This document shows, one piece after another, positions 1 through 10,722 of a stretch of DNA of 60,000 bases. The stretch is taken from the NCBI GenBank assembly GCA_914767715.1, contig OU612070.1, forward strand, positions 25,224,025 to 25,284,024, in the 5' to 3' direction. This stretch comes from Membranipora membranacea. Taxonomy: Eukaryota; Bryozoa; Gymnolaemata; Cheilostomatida; Membraniporidae. Below the pieces are notes generated by a model. It had not been told where the DNA came from, did not search any database, and was given only the letters and a program-made list of their open reading frames with translations. Made by a program: the position numbers and the translations under genes. The first letter of the stretch is position 1; every line of letters begins with the position of its first letter.

Positions 1-1860
1 AAATGAATAATACACGAAGAGAACAGTACTAAATGCAAAAGCTGCCACAAGGTACCGAAATCAATGCTAAACGTGATGTGTTGTGATTTTGCATCCTTCT
101 TGGACTGCCTTGTCCCTGTGCTTTGAATATCAGATAATTCCAGGTTAATGAGCTCTGAACCGGACAAACAAAACAAGCGTGGTCGGTGCAACCTAGTAGA
201 ATGAGGGAGTGGACTCTCAAGAGCCAGTTTAAGCCGGTGATGAAAAAAAAGTGTAAAGAAGAAGGGATTACTTATCTTAGTATAGAGACTAGAGAGATAG
301 TAACATCGGGAGAATGTAATATAATCATCTTCAGCCCTGAGAACTATTTAGTAAGCTCTTCCTCACATACTAAAATCAACGTGTTGTGTAGGTGTAACTA
401 AATGCCTCTATTACAAGATAAAAATGTATCATTGCTCTATAATTGGCTGCTGCGTTGTTTTTCCCATACTATTTCCTAAATGTATAGGTCGAAGGTTAGC
501 GCTATGTAATGGCGTAAGAGAAAAAAAACCGGTTCACTGTATGTGCACAGGGAAGCACCAGGAAAAGAGGCAGTTTCAATGAAGAAGTCCCAATAATGGC
601 GAAAAAATGTGATGAGCGATAAAAACCACACAGTGTACACCGAAAATATAAGCAGCAACCTAGAAAAATTCAGGTGCCAAAGGTTTGGTTAGAAATACTT
701 CATTGTATATCTAGAGAAGTTGCTTTTTAGATCCTGAGTTTGATTGTCTTCTATTTTGTGGGGTGTTTGTCTTTTGGGTGGGTAAAGTTTTATGCTGGTA
801 GATAAGAAGTTAGACCGTATGAAGAACCTTTAGAAGGATACATGAGGGCAGTCTGTACTCCGTGAACCCTGCAAGCAACCTAGCTACCAGCAGACATAGT
901 TCAGAAAAGATAACACAATATAAGCCATATTCAAATGGGTGGTCAGAGTGGTTGAAAACCTGAAAACCAAAAAGACGAATGATGTTTTTCGAACAGGTAC
1001 CCTATCATTTATTGAAATGGTTACAAAGGTCATATTGAATGTAGAAGAATTAACTTGGATGTAATTTTTGGTATGTTCTTATCTTAATCGATGAAAAAAT
1101 GGAATGTGTTAGTTAGGGATTGTCCGTTTGCCCAGCAGCATATTTTTCAAGGATAAGCGTAAGGGAGGAAGCAGCTACTACCTGGACACAGGCAGCATAC
1201 ATTACATACACACGCCCAAGGGGACGTGGGGAAGGTCGAAACATATAGGAATGCACTCAAGAGAAACGACGATGAAGCTAGGCGCATTTTACTGGGTACA
1301 CTCATTTAAATCTCAAGATCCACTCGCCACACAGGTATCATACAGGCCTTATTCCATATTTGGCCATCAGTAATTGGGCAAAAAATGTTTGCTGTTTGTT
1401 CTCTGTCTGGCTAGTTTTTAGACTTGCTAAGAGTAAGTGTTGGATTATTGAAGGATATCTGAGCGCTAGGCCATTGATCTCAACAGATAGTCGCGCAAAT
1501 CGACGTCGAGTATCTCACACCTATAACATGTTGTCTGTAATGAGGCATCGCACTCTCTCTGATATAGGTATGGTTAATGTGACTGTCAACACAACGCAAA
1601 CTCATCTCCCTCATACTCGTTTTGTGTGATGGTGCTCTTTTTATAATTTACTAGAAGTGGCTGCACCTCTATACACAATTCCTTACTGTAACATTAAGAT
1701 AAATGTCTCGCTATTAGCCCGAAAACTTAGTCAAATTATTAACTCACCCCATGACCGTTGTTGCTATGGTTTAATGCTCATCTTACTGATTACTTCCTTT
1801 TACTCTTACATACCATCATTGCTGTCTGATTTGTTGCATGCCGGTTTGTTTGCAAATTTT
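1..1860. other. Intergenic, no supported feature
   Basis: Short open frames exist here, the longest about 89 codons, but none matches a family I recognise or has convincing splice or coding character. I see no tRNA-like or palindromic element. Confidence 0.5.
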
Positions 1861-1882
1861 CTGTAGCCTAGGTCGATCACAC

Positions 1883-2075
1883 CTGGTTGGCGTTGTCTGC
1901 ACTTTACAGCTGTAATATAATTATCTCCCCTGCTGATTATTTAACACACACTGCTGGATAAAGCTACAGTCTAGATGTGAATATATGTGATGCTGAGTGT
2001 TCTTCTCTATTCTATCCTGTCTGACCAGCTGAGCTGAAGCCCTGCAGCTCAAATAATGGTATTTACTGGTACTAC
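1883..2075 (+). repeat. Module P copy 1, type I
   Basis: It begins at GCACTTTACAGCTG, followed by a TATA-like AATATAA and the conserved CTCCCCTGCTGATTATTTAA. The second half is the type I variant with CTGACCAGCTGAGCTGAAGC and a GAGCTG/CAGCTC hairpin. Type I is shared only with the copy at 7300. Confidence 0.7.
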
Positions 2076-2149
2076 TCTAATTTATCACTGTTAAATATGT
2101 GGCTTTTGTTTGTAACGGGCAAGCTTTTGCGTAGAACATTTTAGGCGGT

Positions 2150-2205
2150 CCAAGTACGGTCCCATTGAGACTGGCTCAATGTGAGATCGGAAAAGGCCTT
2201 GGCAG
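2150..2205 (+). repeat. Module H copy 1
   Basis: AGTACGGTCC is followed by a perfect 7-bp stem CATTGAG/CTCAATG with loop ACTGG, then GATCGGAAAAG. An outer CGGTC/GATCG stem (one G-U) and flanking CCAAG/CTTGG can also pair. A TGA in the only frame open in other copies argues against coding. Confidence 0.65.
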
Positions 2206-2740
2206 CTAATTTCATCCTCATTTCTCATCCCGTCACACCAAGGTTATGATTTGTTAACTTGTTATCTCTGTATAACCTCTCACCTTTAGAGCTGTTTGCT
2301 CTCGCCGCTTCTCAAAGCTATCGTTTCAGGCGTCTGCTGCGGCACTCAGGTAGCTCTACCTAAAGCTCTGTCTTTGAATGATGCCTTTATTGTCTCAGAA
2401 TAAGTTTGCAACGGGTTGATATTCCTGGCTATATCTGGGACCACGCGCAACTGTGCTTCACTCTCCAGCTACAGGTAGTCATGTTTCCGTCCCCTCATAT
2501 ATAATTCCACTACTAATTCATAATGGTGTTTATCTTCCTTTACTGAACCCACTGTGTTAAAACTCATGCCCTAATTAAAAGTGCAACTTCAAATCAGTTA
2601 TAAGTTTGCATTGATGTTCAATGTTGCTGTATTGTGTTTCATTTTGAACAGCTCATACGCTAGCGTTGCTGGCTGCTTGTTCTTTGCATGCATAGGTTAG
2701 TCTTCAAGTTTCTGTAGATGGATATCGATGCCACTATAAT

Positions 2741-2900
2741 AGCTGTACTATATATTATCTCCCCTGCTGATTATTTAACACACCTCCGGATACAGTCTAG
2801 ATGTGAATATCTGTGCTGAATTACTGACACTCCAATATCTATATCTCCTAGAAACTAAATATCAACTCACGGTATCGGCTTATTTACATTCTTATGTTGC
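2741..2900 (+). repeat. Module P copy 2, type II
   Basis: The type II body contains CCTCCGGATACAGTC, GTGCTGAATTACTGACAC and CACGGTATCGGC. The E-box is degenerate (AGCTGTAC). No H module follows within 1 kb. Confidence 0.7.
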
Positions 2901-3963
2901 CACCTGTAATTTCTGTACCTCAAGTATGAACCTGTCTATGATCTAAGCTACTTTCTGCTCACCTAGTGTTTGTTTCCTCATACTGTTAACTCCTCAGATT
3001 ACACCAGATTGTTTTCTTGTTTTGCTGAGATGCTGTTGCTAATGGTCTTATTTTAACAGCATGGGGCACGGCGAGTCAGAAATACTTAGAGGGACAAAAC
3101 ATGCAAACATAAAGCAGTAAGCACATGTACACCTTTCCTACAAAATGATGCTATTCTTTGTTTAAAACGTACTTACACACTCTCCCAATCGGAATGTTCC
3201 TTATGCTCACAAGTACCTTGCGTGTAGATGTTTACTCTCATAACTGCTATCATGTATCGACATCGCTCTGCGCTTGCGCTTACAAGATTGTTTCAGGGAA
3301 CAGACCAGCTGTTGTAGTCCCAGTGTAACAAGTGGAAGTGACTCCTTTGAGGAAAACATACTACCATACAATGCAAGATATAGAGCTAGTTCAAGCAGTT
3401 ACAAAAATCGCTCGGTAGCATGCAGACCATATTAGACCGTTATCTCACAAAACACACATATCATTACTCTCTTACTTACACCGGTCCACTGACAAGGTAC
3501 ATACACTCTACTGCTGACAAGGTACTTGACGATCACTTAGACAATCTTTCTACCAGAAAAGCCAATGATTATTTATTTTTCATAAACCGATTTCCATATG
3601 CGCTTTTGCCGTTTGTGTTCTCTATGATCTACTAACGCAGATCTGATGTAGCGGGTTACAATAATCCTTTCTAACTACAAGATGAATTACAATGCACTGT
3701 GGCTAGGACACGTAAGTGCTAGGAAACTTTTCACTGCTGCTGCTGCCTGTATGGCTAATGTTCTGTTCTGTCCTTCACATCCCCATGAGTAAGTGTGGAT
3801 TGGATTGCTTTATTTATTATACTAGTTGTCTTTTAGTGTTTCAACTCGTGTTTTGTTACTCAACTTGCCTTAATAATGCTCTCTAGCTTGGCTCCAACTA
3901 TCCAGTTAATCTCTCACCCTATAAATTTATCTGATTTTGCATGTACGGTAGTGTTTACAAGAC

Positions 3964-4272
3964 TTCTGTAGATTTAGATTGACCACATGTAGCCGGAGTT
4001 GTCTGCACTTTACAGCTGTATATAATTACCTCCCCTGCTGATTATTTAACACACCTCCGGATACAGTCTAGATGTGAATATCTGTGCTGAATTACTGACA
4101 CTCCGAACTCTATCTCTCCTAGAAACTAAATATCAACTCACGGTATCGGCTTATTTACATTCTTATGTTGTTACTACTCAGGTTTTAGACTGTATGCTGT
4201 TTAATCTATAATAAGACCGGCTCCTAGTACGGTCCCTTTGAGACTGACTCGATGCGCGATCGGAAAAGTCCT
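3964..4272 (+). repeat. P + H unit, copy 3
   Basis: A full type II module P with intact ACAGCTGTATATAA is followed by TACTCAGGTTTTAGACTG and then module H from about 4225. The inner H stem is CTTTGAG/CTCGATG, with one mismatch and one G-U, and the outer CGGTC/GATCG stem is retained. Confidence 0.75.
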
Positions 4273-4894
4273 GTCCCTCACAGCTGCACCGTTTTCTAGC
4301 AAATTGAAACCCTGTCACAATTATTATTTTTAACATGTCTGAGATTGACTAAATTTTAGGTGTTGTTTGCTGTTGCTTGTTTCTTGTTGAATGCTATCTT
4401 TACAGGTTTTGGGTACCCAAGGTTATTTCACTCCTGCTCTCTCCATGTTTAAGAAGAAGTCCGTTTCAGTGGTTGCCCTACGCTCACAACGCAATGGTAT
4501 GAAAATACTGCTTGTATGGTAACTGATCAGTTTCTGCACTTCTCCAAATTAAAAACCTAATCTCTCGCCTCTCCTGCGCTGCTTGTTGTTTTCTCAAGTG
4601 TTTTGTTCAGATTCCTGGTTTCGAAGAACAGCCTGATAAAAAAGTGCTCAGTGTGGCCGAGCAGGGGCGTACATATCCTAGACACCGCGCTGCCTACCGC
4701 TCTTTATAATCCCGTATAATTCCTACTACAGACTAATATACAACCGTCTACTACGCCTAGGCACTGATGAGTATTGTTTCATTGCTTGCTGTTTGTTGCA
4801 ACTTACTAGCGTGACTCATGTACATAAGTCATTTTGAGTATATGTATGCCTAGGTTCATATGTAGAAATAGTAGACGATTCTTCCTACGCGTAG

Positions 4895-5043
4895 AGCTGT
4901 TCTATAAATTGTCTCCCCTGCTGATTATTTAACATACCTTTGGATACAGTCTAGATGTGAATATCTGTGCTGAATTACTGACACATCCGATCTCTATCTT
5001 TCCTTGAGACTAAATATCAACTCGTGGTATCGGTTATTCATGT
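4895..5043 (+). repeat. Module P copy 4, type II, no H
   Basis: This is a diverged type II copy: the TATA-like stretch is CTATAAATT, and AACATACCTTTGGATACAG replaces the usual spacer. The conserved body continues to ATCGGTTATTCATG. No H module is attached. Confidence 0.7.
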
Positions 5044-5728
5044 TTTCATTTCTTTTATTAACTTACTTTGTCCGTAAGAAATCTGCGCTTACTACTGTGA
5101 CAAACACGCTTTCCCGTGCTGTGGCAATTTGACCAGGTACACTTTTGCATGGTAACAGCACCTCCCTAGTTGCTGGTCCTCATCACCGCCTTCGAGTTAA
5201 CTCAATAACACCGTTTCGCTGTCCGTTTTGTTTGTGGTTCCGTAATTGTAGATCATTTCGTACAAGCCTTGAGAGACTATGTGTTCCGAACAACTCAATT
5301 ATTTCTCAATGTCTTTGAAACCGAGTGCCATATCAGCCATGATTAACCGCTATTGACCATGACAAAATGGAAGACGCTGCTAATAAGATCGATCGGGCAC
5401 CTATGATTCGTAACTATGCTGACTTACTGATCACCCCTCACTAAGCCGACGCTAGCGAGCCTTTATATTACCTGTTACTCTGATGGCGAGCTATCCAGCT
5501 CCCTCGGCTAGGTATGAGTTATCATTCTTTTATTTATAATTATAATCTTGTCTATATCACCACTAGACATGGGTGGAACCAAGATTTCATTTGCTCCATA
5601 TATGTAACTAGTTTGGTGTTGCATACCACTTACGATCTAACTGTAACCTCGGTTTTCTTGACATTCGCTCTGGATTACCATTTAGCTAATCCTTTGTTAT
5701 TTGCATGGCCCTTTTTGTCTAAGCTTTC

Positions 5729-6040
5729 TGTAGATTTAGAGAGACACATCTGGTTGGCGTTGTTGTCTGCACTTTACAGCTGTATTATAATTATCTCCCC
5801 TGCTGATTATTTAACACACCTCCGGATACAGTCTAGATGTGAATATCTGTGCTGAATTACTGACGCATCCGAACTCTATCTCTCCTAGAAACTAAATATC
5901 AACTCACGGTATCGGCTTATTTACATTCTTATGTTGTTACTACTCAGGTTTTAGATTGTAAACTGTTTAACCTTCATGTTTATGATATGGCCCTAGTACG
6001 GTCCCTTTGAGACTGGCTCAATGCGCGATCGGAAAAGACC
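5729..6040 (+). repeat. P + H unit, copy 5
   Basis: A full unit: CTGTAGATTTAGAG lead, CACATCTGGTTGGCG, E-box/TATA, type II body, and module H from 5994 with inner stem CTTTGAG/CTCAATG and GATCGGAAAAG. Part of it lies in a 113-codon open frame that is not conserved in the other copies. Confidence 0.75.
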
Positions 6041-7299
6041 AGAGCTGCTGTTGCACCACATTTCTAGCTCTGTTATCATTAAAACCTGACTTAAAGTCAG
6101 TTACCCACCTTTCACTCAAATGTTTTTGTTCTTATGTGCCCTCTGATCCCACTGAGCTAATTTCAGCATGTCTCTAATAGGCTATCAGCTATCCTTACTT
6201 TGCAAATCGGACTCGAGCAATGAGAAAAACTTCTACTCTCCTTACTATCAAGGTAATGGTACTATGTGCTAACATTACAGTGTAAACCATATCAAATCAA
6301 CTATTTATACAGCTTTTACACCATCAGTAACCCTAAATGGCCTTCGCGTTTTTTGCTTATTCAGTATATTTCAGGTCCAAACCCGTACAAGCTTCAGCAT
6401 CATTTTCCCGCGTCCCGTCGCTCAGTTTGACGTTAAGTCGTAACATCCTATCCTGTTTACATCTTAGCTTCTAAAGGAAACACTACAGGCGTAGTGTTTC
6501 ACTCACTCACATCTGTAAGTTTGAAGCCAGCAAGCGTCCTTTTTATAATAGTGTTGATTTTATGATTGTCGTTTGTAATATTCTGACTCGATGTTGTGTT
6601 AGTGATGGACCGGTATTTGAAACTGGGACCAAGGCCTGTTTCCCCAAGCTTATCTTCGTAGCGATAGAAGTTACATTCAAATGCCTGCTGCATTTATCGG
6701 GCGTAAGGGCTGTGAGAATGAACCGAACCCCTGTTGGCTACCGCAATTAATATGACGCACATACCCGGATGCAACGCAGAATAATCCAAAATGATTCGCC
6801 GCGAAACGCAGGTACAAATTATACAAACATCATTACTTGCATCTTAGTTTCAGTTTATCAATTAATATTACATTTCTGTGGGTTTCTGTGCGCCTAGTGC
6901 TCTGCTTACGATGTTATGGGTAATTCTATCATATCACCCACATACTACCCTTTGTAATGTTCATTTTCTGAGCTGAGTGTTTTTTTGTCGTTATATAAGT
7001 TGCTTGTAGGAAAGCCTCGTTCCTTCTTCATACTGACTTGTTGCTCTCTAGACTCTTAAGCTGATTATCTTCTGTGCTTCGATACCAACGCCATCAACAC
7101 AATATCAACGTTATATACATGTAAGTGTGTGTTACCTGCAGTTATCCTGCCTTGTATAAACTGGTGTTTCATAGATTAGTAACTCATGCTTTATTTCATG
7201 GTTATGTCTGCATCTAAAATAGCACAATATCCTTCTGTGTCTTACTGTATGGATGTTTCGGTGACAAATTTACTTTAGATTACAACAAACCGCCTGCCT

Positions 7300-7480
7300 T
7301 TGCTGTCAGCACTTTACAGCTATAATATAATTATCTCCCCTGCTGATTATTTAACATACTGCTGGATAAAGCTACAGTCTAGATGTGAATATCTGTGATG
7401 ATGAGTGTTTTTCTCTATTCTATCCTGTCTGACCAGCTGAGCTGAAGCCTTGCAGCTCAAATAATGGTATTTACTGGCAC
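7300..7480 (+). repeat. Module P copy 6, type I
   Basis: This is the second type I copy, nearly identical to the one at 1883 from the TATA-like stretch through GGTATTTACTGG. It keeps the GAGCTG/CAGCTC hairpin. No H follows. Confidence 0.7.
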
Positions 7481-8740
7481 TTATTACCACACAGACCTAT
7501 TAGCTCTCGCTGTCTCACACAAGCCATAATGTCAGCGAATGTTGATTTGTTTGCCCTCTTCATACGTTTCAGCTTAATGCTAATTAGCCAGTCAATGATT
7601 GTTACAAGAAATTACATTGAGGCAATGTCTACTTCTGATCAGGTTTGGTTATATTTATCAGCTTCCTTTCTACCAGCTGTCACATTACGCTCCTTTATCC
7701 TCTACCAACCGTCTTTCTCTAGATCAAGCTCTACCAAGTATCTATCCATACATTCGCCAGAAATTGCTGGCTTTGTCGTTTGTGTCTTTTGTTTTAATGA
7801 TTTCAGATATCTATCCCTCTACAATCTATTTACCCTGTGGTTGTGTCTTCTGTGCCTACATTGCCAGGAGTCTTTCATATAATGTACACAATACAAGAAT
7901 GTAGGAGTTTTTGAATGATATGAATGCAAAGTTAACTGGAAACTTGTGAAGATCTAATGGAAGGAAAACCAGTCAAAAGACAGGGAGGGAATAAAAACAG
8001 CAATACTACACCTGACAACGGGTACCACATACAATCACTGCACATCAAAGGAAGAAATATACCCTGGGAGGTAATATTTACATTTAGCATCGAGGAATTG
8101 CAACTTTGAAGTACAATCACATATTTATGATGATGTCTGCCAATGAAATCGTTAGCTTATGTATGTCTGTGTTTTCCTTGTGAAAGTTGAATTTAGGTTT
8201 GACTGCAATCCTAGGATCCATTGAAACCAATTCCTACCATAGACAAGCAAAAACCTAAAAGTATTCGAGCATTATGTAGTGCTGAGAGCGAGTGAGAGTA
8301 ACGCGGTAAACCTGAATGTATCATGGGATTCCAGCCAAGTACAAGCTGAGGGAACAAACCTAGGAGGCAATTATCAAAAGCAGGGCAGTAAGTCTAATAT
8401 TATTGATTGACTAAATATAAGTCGCAACTCGCAATCACTGATGCCATAAATCCCTTCAACAATCTTATACTGTGTAATCCTGTGTATGCTTTGCTTTTGC
8501 CGACACCTTTTTTTGCAGAAGACACCCCTGTTGAGGTGCTGCTGGTCTGGGTTATTATGACAAGGCATGTTCTAGCTGCTGCCGACACTTATTCTTAACA
8601 TAATCTTCCACTGTGAGGTTAGCTTGCTCAGTAACAATCTATCCATAATTTACGTGTTTTATCAACCCAATATTTTATCTCTGATCTATAATTGACGTAT
8701 TTGATTTTGTTAGTTGCATGGCGGTATGTTTTTGAGTGTT

Positions 8741-9052
8741 CTGTAGATTTAGAGCTACCACACATCTGGTTGGCGCTGTCCGCACTTTACAGCTGTATAT
8801 AATTATCTCCCCTGCTGATTATTTAACACACCTCCGGATACAGTCTAGATGTGAATATCTGTGCTGAATTACTGACACTCCGATCTCTATATCTCCTAGA
8901 AACTAAATATCAACTCACGGTATCGGCTTATTTACATTCTTATGTTGTCACTACTCAGGTTTTAGACTGTAAGCTGTTTAACCTTCATGTTTATGTTATG
9001 GCCCTAGTACGGTCCCTTTGAGACTGACTCAATGCGCGATCGGAAAAGTCCT
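8741..9052 (+). repeat. P + H unit, copy 7
   Basis: A full unit, very close to copies 3 and 5 across P, the TTTTAGACTGTAAGCTG linker and module H (from 9005). Confidence 0.75.
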
Positions 9053-10664
9053 GCGCTGCTGTTGCACCACATTTCTAGCTCTGTTCCTTTGTCCTACACC
9101 AAACTGTTGCTTTAAACTTGCAATTTGTACCCCCTTATCAGCCTTTAAATATTTCAACTATACAACTTTCACATGATTTTTTTGTTTGAGCCACGATCGC
9201 TAATCTTTTCGGCATGATGCGTAACGTCAGGCTAGAGCCTGGCTAGCTAAACTCTAACCTGCCAAGTTGATATCATACTATGTTTTCACAGTTGTCTATT
9301 TTCAAATTATACAGTTATCCCCTCCTGTTGTTAGATTGCGACAGCGAGTCACTCACCGGACCGTTTTCTCTTGTTTTGGTCTGTCTGTGTGGTTGTTTTT
9401 ATTATGTTTCGTTGGTAGGCTATAGGTTTACTACTACTGACCCTCTGAGTGGCTAGCTAGCTATCTATCACTAGACAACCAGAGAGAGCTGAGGGGTGCA
9501 GAATCCTGGTGTAGGCCTCTCTAACAAAACGTGTACAAATGTGGCTGTGCTATAAATGATCACTGTTCCAGCTTTCAGTAGCTAATACATCACCAGCTAG
9601 ACGATTGCATCTGCCTCTGAAGCTGTCTTAACCATCCATAGAGATAATAATAATACTATGACTTGATCCCTGCTAGCAATCTGAACCTCACAAAGACGGT
9701 ACAGTTATTGTTTGCATGCTCCTCTGTTAATATTTTGCTGCCGGAATAACATGCAGTGGACTACTTCTGAGCTGCTCTTGTCAGCATTATTTCACCACCC
9801 GCTGTTCGTTGTGGTTATTATCCCACTTTATTCCGCACACCAACGATTCAACTCATCTATGTTCTATGATTATTTAACAGACTGACGACTGTGTAGTCAT
9901 TTTGCTGAGCTAACACCCTGGATGCAATGTTACTACTGTTAATTATTCTGATTTCAATATTATCTCTCCCAAAGTACTATGTTTTCGCTAGCTACAGGCA
10001 CCAACTATAGACTGTTAGTACTGACTGAGAATGGCGTCGTTTTATTATCATTATTAACCTTGTGGTGGATGTCCCTGTCTAAAGAACTGCTCTCATTGCG
10101 CGGGCGCAGTGCAGATTTCATCTAGCTATTGAGCTGCTTGATGTTACAATGTCAGTGATTAACACTTAATTTACTCCTCGTACTACTCGTGTTGGCTGTA
10201 AATGCTGCTGCACTTCTGGGGATCATAGATGTGTCTGTTCCACCTCTATCTACCACACCATTTCTCCAACAAACAGACAAACAAACCAACACCGTAATAT
10301 TAATGACTAGAACTGTTCAGATCCTGTCCAATCAGCTCCTTACCACATATCCCTGAGTATGCGCTGCTGTGGTCTGATATTAGAATAGTGTTAGCTGCCG
10401 CTGCCAACGCCGGGCTCCAAAATATGTCAGCTTGGAAAAGCCAACGCTCCAGCCTTTCTATGTGAGTGAAACCTTTAATTTATTCACTTGTAATCTTTTC
10501 TTCGTTAGTCTGTAGTAAGATTTTTGTGGTATCTGGGGTGATTTTTGTCCATTTCTGATAGTAACTTATGGTTTTTTACTTCAAACTGTGGAGTTAAGTT
10601 TTGAATTGTTTCACGCACATGCTCACTAGCTATGTATGTTGAGCTGCTTGGTAACTAGGTTGTG

Positions 10665-10722
10665 TTAGTACGGTCCCATAGAATCCCTTATGTGGGAAGG
10701 CTATGCGCGATCGGAAAGCCAG
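10665..10722 (+). repeat. Module H copy 8, stand-alone, with rewritten stem
   Basis: AGTACGGTCC and GCGCGATCGGAAA are kept, but the middle is replaced by a different and longer hairpin: CATAG/CTATG with inner TCCC/GGGA. Different sequence with preserved pairing points to selection on structure. Confidence 0.65.

Noticed and set aside
5514-5855. 113-codon open frame
   Set aside because: It overlaps repeat module P, and the frame is broken in the other copies.
7390-7440. C/D-box snoRNA suggested by TGATGATGA and CTGA in type I module P
   Set aside because: The boxes are only about 30 bases apart, no terminal stem was found, and the C box is not conserved in the other type I copy.
7529-7904. 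Two overlapping frames of 101-117 codons
   Set aside because: Two frames open over the same bases, no homology, no splice support; probably chance.
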